64,000 bases of DNA from Hemileia vastatrix (Eukaryota > Basidiomycota > Pucciniomycetes > Pucciniales > Zaghouaniaceae). Below are positions 21,481 to 31,959 of the stretch, piece after piece; position 1 is the stretch's first letter; each line of letters opens with the position of its first letter. The stretch spans positions 3,385,001 through 3,449,000 of the forward strand of contig JASXTE010000009.1 of the NCBI GenBank assembly GCA_030280995.1, written 5' to 3'. Both the position numbers and the translations under genes were made by a program. Below the pieces are notes generated by a model that was not told the DNA's origin, did no database searches, and saw only the letters and a program-made list of their open reading frames with translations.

Positions 21481-23381
21481 TGAAAAACCACAGGAATCAA
21501 GTAAGGTTCCCCATAAGAGTGTTTCAATACACCCCTTCTCCTCCTCAACCAATGCCACAGCTTTTTCCCTTAGCACAATAACGTGCAAAAACAACTTCTT
21601 TTCTTTTTCAGACAACTACCCATTTAGGACCAAAATTAACAACTTTCAACCTTTCCACAGTCACCTTAGCCATCTCTAAAAAATCTGGAGGATTCTTCAC
21701 CAAAGGAGTACAGTATGGATCTCTTGAAAATGGAGGTCTCTTCAAAAGCGGATTCAAACCCACAGACGTAGGCTCATTGACAGGCCTAATCTTCTGCACT
21801 ACCTACTTATACTTTGCAGCTCCACCTTCAAATTGAGGGATCTTCAGGAATTCTTCACCACCAGACCTGGAACAAAAACCAAGGGTTTCCCCATTGCTCA
21901 CATGTGTGGCCCAGGTAATGTTTTTAAAAGGTGTAGAAGAAACCCTATTGGTTCACAATTTGGAGGCCTTACTTTTAGACCCCAATCACACCACTCCAAA
22001 ACTTTTCCGCAATTCTGAATCTTCATCTTCACTTCCATCTTCCAAATCTTCAAATCTTGATTCATCTTCAGAATCCACTCTTCTTAAATAGTGCAGTTTA
22101 TCACCACGCAATATGGGGGGCGGACTTGTTAGCAAGTCCGCAACCTTGGACTCAAGTTCACCACAGATTGAACACACATTGAGCTATTGACAAAGGAACC
22201 ATACAATCAGGGATAAACACCACTCAGCAGAACAGTTTTAGGTGGGTCTTCAAGTAGAGTTCAATATGAGTTCAGTATGAGTTCAGTCTGAGTTCCATCT
22301 GAGTTGTGCCTGAGTTCAGGTTGGGGACTTGCTAGCAAGTCCACCCCCTATATTGCGTAGTGTATCCTCTTGCTGGAGGCCCAAAAATTGATCTTGATGA
22401 TCTTCTTCCTTTATAATTTTGTGCAGTTTAACCTCATGCTGGAGGCTCAATAATTGATCTTGATGATCTTCTTTCTTCATTATCTTCAGATTTTTTTCTT
22501 GATTTTATTGAATTATCTTGAAAATATTATCTTCTTTTCTTGAGTTTTCTTCTGACGTACAAAAATAACCAGTGGTTTCCCCAATTCTCACAGGTGTGGC
22601 CAAGGTAATGTTTTTGAAAGGTGTAGAAGAAACCCTAGCAGTGAATAATTGGGAGGACTTACTTTTAGACCCCAATCTCACCACCCCAAATCTTTTCCAT
22701 ATATCTTTCAATAAAGATATATAACCAATCTTCCTTTTTGAACTTGAGTTAAAAAAAATTGAGAATATTGAGAGAGAACAGAGACTTGATAAAAAACTTG
22801 AAGAATACTTGCAGAGAAGAGAAATATTAAAAAGAGAAAGTTGAAAATCCACTTGGTAGATCTCCAAGGGAGCTGACCTACTAAAACCTAGGATTTCCTC
22901 ATCTTGGGGAGAGGTTGTAGCACTAGGGTTATCAGCCCTCATCACTCTAAAAAAGATAGACCCTCTCTAGAGCCTGAGACACACTCCAAAAAACCAGAGG
23001 CAGCACCCACATCTCTTCTTCTCCTAAGACAACTCATGCACTGGAACATTGAAGACAAACCAGGCCTGGTCTCCCAACCATCCTCTCCAGGGGATGATAA
23101 TCTCATGTGAAGTCTCCTTTCATCTTCACCAGTCAACTTCAAACTGATTCCCAATTCAAATTGATAACCAATTCTTGCCTGAAAATCCATCAAGATTGGC
23201 CACCCAAAATATCTTTAACTGTTCCTTTACAAATATAAAAATGAACCTTCCCTGAGGCTCCACCAACATCTAACTTTACGAACTCAGAAGTTCCAACCAA
23301 TCCAGTGACATGGCCACCAATCCCTCTCAATTTTCCACCAATACCAGTTTTGATGGAGAGGCCCAGATAAGTAGCCTCAAA
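21481..23381 (-). pseudogene. protease-RT linker of element B, duplicated and decayed
   Basis: Short recognisable open pieces on the minus strand continue the family-1 pol, but no domain is identified. An approximately 170-bp stretch near 21880-22030 is repeated in direct orientation at 22560-22700 (both contain GGTAATGTTTTT and GGTGTAGAAGAAACCCTA). A 66-bp tandem duplication (GTGCAGTTTA..GATGATCTTC) flanks the miniature element at 22102. These duplications and many stops make the segment non-functional. Confidence 0.45.
22102..22362. mobile_element. CACTA-type miniature element 2 (261 bp)
   Basis: The terminal inverted repeats begin CACCACGCAATATGGGGGG on the left and, inverted, CACTACGCAATATAGGGGG on the right. 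Each is followed by the 18-bp palindrome GGACTTGCTAGCAAGTCC, with one mismatch on the left. The target duplication is TAT (22099-22101 and 22363-22365). The interior matches miniature element 1 in opposite orientation, with a string of GAGTTCAGT-like repeats near one end. Confidence 0.85.
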
Positions 23382-23987
23382 CTAAGAAATCAGGTTAATC
23401 TGAAAACCTGAATCCACCAATGCCCTAGCCTCCCTGCCATTCAGAGTGACATTGACATAACCCAGAGGAGCAGAAAAATGAGTTTCCATCCCCTCACTTA
23501 ACTTTTCAGCAGAATCAAAAATGTATTCTACCTCCCCAGAAGAAACCCTTCTCCTGGTCAATAACTTCTTTTGTCTATCAGCCAACCCAGGACTGATAGC
23601 ATACAATTCCCTATAAGAAAGGAAAACCTGACAATGATTCATCCTTTTCATAACAGAGTCCATAACATTAGATTGGCCAGAAACCACTGGCCTCTCAAAG
23701 TGAGCCCTTGGCTTCACCACCTTGGTCCTAGAAGATTCTTGAGGACCAGCACCACCAACAGATTTACCATCAACAGGAACCAAATCAGATCCCTCACCAG
23801 ACCCTCTAACTCCAGCAGGCTTTGGCAATGAAGCTAAAGGGACATCCTCCTCAGAGTCAGAATCAACATCCATAGGCATTGGCTCACCATTCATGTCCAA
23901 TGCAACAAAACTAGGGGGGGCCCATGTCTGCCATACCCATCTGCATCTTTTAAATCTCCTTTTTTCTGTAATTCTTCCTAGCTTCAC
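23382..23987 (-). pseudogene. Ty3 aspartic protease region (element B)
   Basis: A 201-residue open frame is acidic at its start (DVDSDSEEDVPLASLPKP). It ends with a protease core, VNVTLNGREARALVDSGFQI, where DSG is the catalytic triad of a retroviral-type aspartic protease. It overlaps the tail of the preceding gag frame (24315-23950) in another frame, indicating a frameshift between gag and protease. It stops right after the active site (NLIS), so the domain is truncated. Confidence 0.7.
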
Positions 23988-24318
23988 TCAGCTTAGGATC
24001 CATTTTTGTAGCCTTTGGATTTGGTTGTGCCTGAGAACTGCTCTTAGGCCTTCCCACATTTCCTGCTTCCACATCATAAACACCAGCCAAGCATTCACCA
24101 CTTGACTGTCCACCACAAGAATACAACTCTAAGCCACCAAAGGAAGTAGAAAAAGAGACCTTATTGACCTCCTTCCCCTTTTCCTTGACATCATCATCTT
24201 CCTTACCAGAAGACTTCCCCTGATCAGAAATATCCTCAAACCTTGGCCTCCTTTGATTGAGACCACTCCTTCTACTGACCAAATCAACAGGAGCCTGCCC
24301 CTCACTGTGCTTCACAAA

Positions 24319-25344
24319 TCAACCATCAGGGAACTTGAAAACCCTGCCATCAAACTCCACCTTTACTTCAGAAACATCCCTTTTCAGATCCCAAAAATCA
24401 TAGGACTTGTGCCCCCTCCTACTGCAATAAGTGCAGACCAAAGGATCACTCCTACTAGCCCTCCTATCAAAATCTCTAGGCTGAGAAGGAGCCTTATTGA
24501 CCTTCTTAGCCTCCTGAACAAAAATATGTAGCTGTTTTGTTAGATCAGCCATCTGCTCCACCACTGGGTCCCTCTCCTGTTTGGGAACCTGCGCCAAATT
24601 CTTCTCTTCCCTCTTCACTCTAACCTCCTCTTCAGCCAAAGCCTCACTGACTTTGCTGACATACTTGGCACACCCCTCCTGATAGATGTCCACAGCCAAT
24701 AACTTCGAATGGGCCTCCATAGCCTCCTTAACCTTGTCCAAGGTAGGCAACTTCTGATCCCCATTAGAAAGAGTCTTCATCAAGTCATTCCTTGACAGCT
24801 CCTTCAACACATCCATCCTGACATATCTAGCCAGGACAGACCAAAAAACATCCTTAGCAGCATTTTTATGTGCCAGCTCCTCCATATCCACCAAATATTC
24901 CACCACAGGATCAAACTGTAGCAGAAACTTCCTGTAACTATGCAAGTTACCAACACCACCATAAGACTGCCATTCACTGACAACCTTGTTCAGATCCACC
25001 ATAGTGAACCTGACACCCCATCTATTTACCATCTCCCTGCACAACAATTTCCAATCCCTCTTCTTGTAGCAAGGCATGGCCACAAACTCCTTCTCCACTG
25101 CCCTATTACTAATGAAGAAAATAATCTGCTTCACCATGTCCAGGTAAGAAGCACCATCCACACCAGCAGAAGTTTCATACTTCTCCAAAAACCACTTCAC
25201 ATCTTCACCATTAAACTTGGTACCATACCAAGTTTTAATCCTAACACACTCCCTAACCATCACAGCAGGAGGACCATCCCCCCCACTGAAAGTCACCACA
25301 GGAATAGAAGAACCAGAAGCCATTCTTCCAGACCAGAACACCAA
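24319..25344 (-). CDS. Ty3 family-1 Gag protein (element B)
   Basis: A 341-residue open frame is the best preserved gene of element B. A likely start is the internal MASGSS at about 25323. It contains a Gag-like helical region (EDVKWFLEKYETSAGVD, RDWKLLCREMVNRWGVRF), a Lys/Glu-rich coiled-coil segment (EALAEEEVRVKREEKNLAQV) and one zinc knuckle near the end, CTYCSRRGHKSYDF, in which the last Cys is replaced by Phe. The frame stops at FKFPDG but stays open again in the same frame to 23950, so an in-frame stop separates gag from the rest. Gag would form the particle and bind the RNA. Confidence 0.75.
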   Translation of the reverse strand: MVFWSGRMASGSSIPVVTFSGGDGPPAVMVRECVRIKTWYGTKFNGEDVKWFLEKYETSAGVDGASYLDMVKQIIFFISNRAVEKEFVAMPCYKKRDWKLLCREMVNRWGVRFTMVDLNKVVSEWQSYGGVGNLHSYRKFLLQFDPVVEYLVDMEELAHKNAAKDVFWSVLARYVRMDVLKELSRNDLMKTLSNGDQKLPTLDKVKEAMEAHSKLLAVDIYQEGCAKYVSKVSEALAEEEVRVKREEKNLAQVPKQERDPVVEQMADLTKQLHIFVQEAKKVNKAPSQPRDFDRRASRSDPLVCTYCSRRGHKSYDFWDLKRDVSEVKVEFDGRVFKFPDG

Positions 25345-25386
25345 AGAGAGCCAACCAATGAAAATAGAGATTCCAAAGAACTAGCA

Positions 25387-25410
25387 GGTTCTACCCCACA
25401 TTGGGCACCA
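25387..25410 (-). promoter_or_regulatory. primer binding site of element B
   Basis: Four bases inside the 5' LTR the minus strand reads TGGTGCCCAATGTGGGGT and onward, complementary to a tRNA 3' end with CCA. It resembles the known tRNA-Lys1,2 site, TGGCGCCCAACGTGGGGC. The tRNA identity is an inference from that resemblance. Confidence 0.7.
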
Positions 25411-25414
25411 GAAA

Positions 25415-26508
25415 TGTAGACAATCCTATAGTACTAGCTATAGGCCTTGACCAAGGGAGTTGGAGAAAAACAAGAGAGAAAATCCCCTGTCCCTTTAGAA
25501 AAATAGAGTGAGATTTACCTGCTACAGTAAATTTGGGTCCTGTTTGCTAAAGTCCCTTTTTCCACACACTTGACTGCTTGATAAGCCAAGAAAGTAGTCC
25601 CCAGAGAGACTACCAGACCAAATAACTGAAATGTAGACCAATGTCCACACCAGAGAAAGCAAAGATACTTAATGTAGGCTGCAAATCCACACCAGAGACA
25701 GCAATAATACTTGATATAGCTTGTAAGACTATACCAGAGAACCTGTTGCTAAAGTTGAGTTAAATGAAGAATTAACCTTCCAACCAACACAGCCAATTTT
25801 GGCCCAAAAAACAGTGAAAAGTGAGTGAGAAAAAGTATATAATTACCAGTTGGTTGTATGATAATTAAAGTTGCCCCAAACTGTCTTATGCAGTATATGC
25901 ACACTGACCACCCAACTAAGATCCATGCACAGCAACTCTTTTGGAACCTGTACCAGTCAAATTGAATAAAAATCCTCCAGAAGCCCTCCCCAACCTTCTA
26001 AAACAGAGGCGGGCAGGCCGCCCAACGTTGGAGGTGCCGCCTGAAGTGGCCGGGCCTCCCTGAAGCTAGAAATCCAATAAAAACATCTAATCTACTTAGA
26101 AAAATTCACTACAACTACTAAAACCCTTAAAACACAAAATTAAGCTATGACAACATTGAGACATGAAACGTAGAGCCAAATTAGCCCTATCTAATGGTAC
26201 TAAGCACTTAACCCTAAGACTTAAGGTTAGCCCGTAAAATGCAAAAAATAAAATTAAACAGCTATCTTTTATAATGAAAAATGAGGAAATGACCCCCTTA
26301 AAACTTAGAATATGAAAAATGTCCTCAAGACATGAAATATAGAGAAAAAACAGGGGCTATCCAATGGTAGTACCCACATACCCTCAGTACAAATATTCAC
26401 AGAATAAATCCAGAAAAACACCTAATTCTTCAACCAATTTCAATTAGAACATGCACAAACAGCACTAAACAGCACAACAAAGGCTCCTGCCAATGTAGGA
26501 AGACCACA
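25415..26508 (-). repeat. 5' LTR of element B
   Basis: The LTR is 1094 bp, from TGTAGACAATCC to GGAAGACCACA on the plus strand. It is colinear with 7292-8383 with scattered substitutions. Confidence 0.88.
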
Positions 26509-27459
26509 AAATTTGGGCTTTTTATTTTCCACCCATCCCTACAGATACCTCTGTTTTGATGGTACCTTGGTTGCCGGCCTCAAGATGTTGATGTGCCGTC
26601 AATAATTCGGAAAATCTCTCAAGTTCTGATGGGGCCTGATGGTCTAGAGGATTCTTAAAGAGGTCCAACGGGAGGATTAGGAGGATTATTGGGTTTTCAA
26701 AGTCAAAGTATGTATTTTTTTCTTTAATTTTATTTACTCAATTTAAAGATGTAAAAATTGTTATAAATATTATTATTATAATTTATTAGATTTACATAGT
26801 AGTAAAGACTAAGACAATTAATAATAGTAATAGATATTTGCTTATTATAGTTATGTAATAAAATAAGTAAGTAATGATTAAATGTTCCAAAACAACAAAA
26901 AGGGGAGGCCTTTTATAGGAAAATGAGAGACAAAGCACGGACTTAAAATTTTAAATACAGGAGTATGAGAGAAGAAGAAAGAAAATTCCAAGAAGACAAC
27001 TTCAAATGATAAGATTGTTCTAGGAAGAATGTGTTCACAATCTGTATTTACAGGATATGTCAAAAATAAATTGTTTTATTTAAAATTACAGTAAGTGTCA
27101 ATTTTAAATAAGTAATTTGAATTTTTTGTATATAGTTGTTTTTTTTAATTTTAAATCTTATTTTCAAGATTAAGATTTATATTAAAATTAAGTATTTTAT
27201 TTCTCTTAACCTTTCATTGAGCACGGTGTTAGAAATAAAATTAAAATTAAAATATAAATAAAAATAAAAATAAAAATTTAAAGGAAATTTATTATTAAAT
27301 TTAATTATTTATTAACTTTACTTTTTTGTTACTAGTTAATTTATTACAAGTAAGTTTAAATTAAGTATTATAATTACAAATTATATAAATAAAAAGGCAA
27401 GGTTTCATCGAGTAAATAATTAATTATTTTACTAGGTAAGTCTAGCAGCCTGGCTGACA
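26509..27459 (-). repeat. remainder of the 5' LTR of family-2 copy i
   Basis: This stretch resumes the family-2 LTR interrupted by element B. It shares CCCTACAGATACCT and then TTTTCAAAGTCAAAGTATGTAT with the LTR at 35095-36032, and ends GCCTGGCTGACA at 27459. It is more diverged than the LTRs of element C, consistent with greater age. No gene is seen. Confidence 0.65.
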
Positions 27460-27524
27460 ACTACTACCTTTTTAAAAAAAATTATCCTAATAGTTCTTCA
27501 AAGTTATTGAGCTAAGAGAAATTG

Positions 27525-28336
27525 TCAAGGGGTCCCTTTGGTCTAGAAGATTTATTCAAGGCTTATACGAGGTTTTTTAAGTGGTTTTTGGACTTTCAAG
27601 GCAAGGTACGTATTTTCTTAATCTAATTGATTACTTTACTCAATTTTAAGAAGAGGTAAACTTTAATATTATTATAAATTATATATTTTAGAACTACAGT
27701 GATGTAAATACTAATTATTATAAAGTATAGTAATAAATTGGTTTCACTAAAGTGTTATAAAAATTGTAAAGTAAGTAAGGAATGAAACAAAAAGACAAAA
27801 AAAAGGTAAGGCCTTTTATAGGCAAAATGTGAGAAAATAGAACAGGGAATTATCATCCCCTAGTACAAGAGTATGAGAGGAAAAACTTAAATAAAGAGAG
27901 TATGTGAAATAATAAGAGTAGGTATAAATAGTGCGTAAAAGTATTTATTTTATTTGAAATAAAACTATGAACCCTTTAGTCCTTCACTTTTTAGTGTAAG
28001 AACATTTGGTTTGAAATATAGAATCAATAAAATCTAATTAAAGGAATTTGAAAAAGTATTTTCTTCTTTTTTATAATAATATATATATATATTTTTTATA
28101 CTAATTTTTATTCCCATCTCATATTTATTATTGAGCACGGTGTTTGGGAGTAAAAATATATGTGGGACAATTACTTATTTTTATTAATTAATTAATTACT
28201 TAGTGTACTTAGTTAGTTAATTGTAATTAATACATAAGTATCTAATGATTAAATATTAATAAGGATCTAAAAGGTGTGGCTTCATCTCAGTAACATAATT
28301 AAGTATTTTACTAAGTAATTCTAGTAGACTGGCTGA
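27525..28336 (-). repeat. 3' LTR of element C (5' edge lost)
   Basis: The repeat is nearly identical to 35231-36030, starting TCAAGGGGTCCCTTTGG and ending ACTGGCTGA. The segment matching 35095-35230 is replaced by unrelated sequence (27460-27524). Confidence 0.75.
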
Positions 28337-28375
28337 AACTCCCTCACTCTACAAAAAAACAACAAAAAAAAAATC

Positions 28376-30142
28376 CTATGATTTTTTCTTTTTATACATT
28401 TTTAATAGAGTAGGAAGATTTGATATCTCCTTCCCAGATATCCAAGAATCATATTCAGATGATTTATTCTTGAATCTCAAGAAGTATTCTGTACCTTTTT
28501 CAGAAGTGACTAAGCTGTCATTCAGAATTATTTCAATTTCTGCTGTTTCAGTGATTTCATTTGGGGTTTTCTTTGGTCTTCCCCTCCTTTTTGGAAATAA
28601 ATCACTATTAGATGTGTAAGTTTTCAGCAGAGATATTGGAAAAACAGGATGTTTTCTGTCATATGGAGAATACAAAATAACCTGAACTGCATTATCTCCA
28701 TTCATTCTTCTGACAACAAATGGACCAACAAATGGACCAACAAATGGGTCTTTCAATTTGTTATTGCCTTGTAAATTGAAGTGGACTGTAGAAATCAACA
28801 CTTCATCACCCTTTTTAAAAGTGTATTCTTTATGGGATTTATCCCATCTCTTCTTCTCATATTCAAATGATTTTTCAATACATTTTTGAGCATGATTCCT
28901 GCAAAGTTGTTGCATTTGATGAAAAGATTTTACACCAGGATGTATATCCAATTTAGCTATTTTGTTTTTGAGAATTTGGGCAGGAGTATTTGGAACATAT
29001 CCAAGCCAGAGCTCAAAAGTCTTTCTTTGAGTAACAGAATGAACAGTGCTATTATAAGCAAATTCCAAGCCAGGAAGTAAGGTAACCCAATTATGAGTGA
29101 ATCTGTCATTATTGTTATACTCAAGGCCAAAGGCACAATACCTTCTAATCATGTCCTCTAAAGTCTGAATCATTCTTTCAGCTAAGCCATCAGTCTGTGG
29201 ATGATGGGTAGTAGAAAGTTTCAGATCACAACCACAAACATCCATCAGAGACATCCAAAATTCAGAAGTAAATTTAGGGTCTCTGTCAGAGATTATGGCT
29301 TTAGGAAAACCAGCACTATTAAACATATGAGACCACCATAAGAAAGCTAATTCTTTAGTGGAAACATCCTTGTGGGTAGGGATAAATTTACACATTTTTG
29401 TAAATCTGTCCACAATAACCCAACAAGAGTTATAACTGTCTTTACCAGCAATAGGTAATCATGTTACAAAATCCATATTTATTATTTGCCATGGTGCATC
29501 AGGAGGTTAAATATTTTGCATTAATCCAGCTCTCTTACCAGTAAATCTTTTTGATTTTTGGCAAGAATCACAAGATTCAACATATAATTTGGTGTCCTCA
29601 GACATATCAACCCACCAAGCAGTGTTTTTAATTCTGATCATTGTTTTTTCAAGACCAAAATGTCCAGCTAATATGTCATCATGACAAATTTTCAAGATGA
29701 TTTCTTTCATAGAAGGAGGAATAAAAATGACATTACTCAACTTTCTTCTATAATATAGATATCCTTCATCAATTGAAAATTTACATTTTTCCAAAGCTTT
29801 TTGGTACTTTGGTGGAAGGGTTTTAATTAATGCTTGTATTGAAGCATTCTTTGGATCATTTAATATGGTGCATAACTTTTTTAAGTCAGTTTCCTTATCA
29901 TGTGAATCAATAATAAGCTGCAATAGCTCTTCCTCCATATCAGCCACATATATCCCATGAATATGAATAATTTCATCTTCAGGATCATAAGCAGGATTAG
30001 AGTCATCATTTGGTAAAGGTAACCTTGATAAAATGTCCACATTTGAGTGAACAATACCAGCCCTATGAATAATTGTCATTCTCCCTCTGTACTCTTGAAA
30101 AGCTAACTGCCATCTGAACATATGTCTGTTAGGTGTTTTCAA
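28376..30142 (-). pseudogene. Ty3 integrase region (element C)
   Basis: The first part (30142-29507) covers the end of RNase H (GRMTIIHRAGIVHSNVDILS) and the integrase zinc domain, with ICHDDILAGHFGLEKTMIRI and CDSCQKSK (an HHCC finger). After stops near 29414-29506 the core continues as MDRFTKMCKFIPTHKDVSTK, AIISDRDPKFTSEFWMSLMD and TTHHPQTDGLAERMIQTLED. Those segments supply the catalytic D, D and E. A C-terminal domain follows with GDEVLISTVHFNLQGNNKLK, and then a chromodomain-like tail with GTEYFLRFKNKSSEYDSWIS. The tail resembles the chromodomain of chromovirus-type Ty3 elements, which guides insertion into heterochromatin. All parts share one frame. Confidence 0.8.
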
Positions 30143-30226
30143 ATTTAAGAGGGATTTAACTGCACTGCAATCAGTGACAGGTTCAAATTTCTGGTCATCT
30201 AGGTAATAATGTTACTTTTCTGGAGC

Positions 30227-30454
30227 CTACACTATAGCTAAACATTCCAATTGAGTAGCAATATATTTCAATTCACTATTTCTCAAGGTTCTTGAAATAT
30301 AACAAATTACTACTTCTGATACTTTATCATTCATCACTTGTTTTTGATGGAGGGCAGCACACAGACCAATAAAACTGGCATCAGTATATAAAACAAATGG
30401 CTGATTAAAGTCAGGTAAAGCAAGAATAGGTGCTGACATCAAACAGTGTTTCAT
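30227..30454 (-). pseudogene. Ty3 RNase H fragment (element C)
   Basis: A 75-residue open piece with PILALPDFNQPFVLYTDASF and ICYISRTLRNSELKYIATQL is typical of the Ty3 RNase H active region (the Asp of YTDAS, and the Glu in NSELKY). It is in the same frame as the flanking RT and integrase pieces and is separated from them by single stops. It would degrade the RNA strand during reverse transcription. Confidence 0.75.
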
Positions 30455-30541
30455 AGTGTCAAAAGCTCTTTGTCTTTCAGTATTCCAGACAAAAGCAACA
30501 TCCTTTCTAGTTAATTGGGTAAGGGGTAAAGCTATGACTTG

Positions 30542-31930
30542 CTAATTTTTAATATACTGTCTATAATATCCACACATCCTCAAAAAACTCTGTAGCTCTC
30601 TAAATGTATTAGAAGCCTTCACCTGTTGTATGGCTGCCACTTTGTTTTGGTCAACACATATCTGTAAGCCTGAAACAACATGACCAAGAACTTTTAAAGA
30701 ATGGAACCCAAATTTACATTTCTTCAAAGCAAGTGTCATATTTATTTCATTCATTTTTTGCAACACTTTACACAGGTGGTTGAGATGGTCCTTAAATGTT
30801 TTTGAAAATATAATGATATCATCAATATAAACCATCAGCAATCCTTCAATTATCTCTTGATGGAATGTGTTATCCATGACTTTTTGAAAAACTGAAGGGG
30901 CATTTTTAGGGCCAAATGGCATCCTAATATACTTATAAATACCCATATGAGTAGAAATCATCAGAAAATTCTGAGAATTTTTCTCAACAAGCACCTGGTG
31001 ATATCCCTTATTACCATCCAAACAGCTGATATATTTAGCACCCTGTAAGGTAGCATGTATAGAGCTAATTCTAGGAAAAGGATAGATATCATCAACCATA
31101 TAAGTATTTAGTGCTCTACAATCACCACACAACCTGGCTTTATCTTTCTCATAAGAAATTAGGACAGGTGAGATAACACAATATTTAGGTGTTTCAACTA
31201 CCTTTTCAATAATATTCATTTTTAAAAGGGTAGAGATATTGTCTTCAATATCTTTTCTCTTTGTTGGAGAAGCAGGATAAGGCTTCTTCTTTAAACTAGG
31301 TGGTATATCAGTTAATGGACAAGACAATGAAAGTTTCATTTCTTCCTTAACTAATCCTAGTTCATGTGACCCATGAGCAAAAGCCATAGGAAAAGACTTT
31401 ATCAAATTAATGATGGAATATTTATCCTCACCAGAAATTGGTTCTCCAAAAGAAGCATTGTCAATTTCAGACATAAGGGCATAAATTTCTTTTGTAGATC
31501 TTCCTTTATATTGAACTACAGAATTACATGTGTTCAATTCTGATTTTGATAATTTTTTGGAGGAAGAAATCTTAAATTTCCTCTTCCCATTCTTCCCCAT
31601 TGTGAAACATCGGTTTGAGGGATCCAATTTCATGCCATATTTGGATAAAATATCATTCCCTACAATAAACCAATTGCTTAAGTTATCATTTTTCATGACA
31701 ACAAAATCACAAATAGCTCTTACAAACCCATGGTTATATTTAAAAAACACTGTGGCTTTGTACTTACCAATGGGCGACAAAACAGAGCCATAACCTCTCC
31801 AATTTTCAGAAATGATAGGCATAAGTTTTGATTTATAGTCTTGATCCAAGGAAGCAAGTGCTCTTTCAGAAACTACACTTCCTCCAGCTCCAGAATCCAG
31901 AACAACTTCAATGCTGGTTCACTTAATCAA
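30542..31930 (-). pseudogene. Ty3 protease and reverse transcriptase (element C)
   Basis: The protease motif EVVLDSGAGGSVV lies at about 31885, followed by MDQDYKSKLMPIISENWRGY. A 435-residue open frame then covers the protease body and the whole RT: PILISYEKDKARLCGDCRAL is replaced here by PVLISYEKDKARLCGDCRAL, followed by YHQVLVEKNSQNFLMISTHM, the active site MVYIDDIIIFSKTF (YIDD intact), the thumb LKKCKFGFHSLKVLGHVVSG and the connection FRELQSFLRMCGYYRQYI. The RT motifs look complete. Stops lie directly after 30542 and between the protease start and 31849. Confidence 0.82.
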
Positions 31931-31959
31931 GACTGGTGCCTTGAGAGGGGCAATAACAA

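Larger units (their letters stand above)
7292..26508 (-). mobile_element. Ty3 family-1 element B, complete with nested insertions
   Basis: This is a full-length LTR retrotransposon on the minus strand. The 5' LTR is 25415-26508, followed by the primer site 25387-25410, gag 25344-24319, protease 23987-23382, RT and RNase H 21480-19995, integrase 13866-12447, two antisense accessory genes (8465-11218), a polypurine tract at 8384-8393 and the 3' LTR 7292-8383. Copia element D and one miniature element are inserted in it. All pol genes carry stops or frameshifts. No clear target-site duplication is seen (GATGT on the left, AAATT on the right). Confidence 0.85.

Noticed and set aside
7287..26513. 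A target-site duplication for element B
   Set aside because: The five bases on either side (GATGT and AAATT) do not match, although the host LTR clearly continues on both sides.
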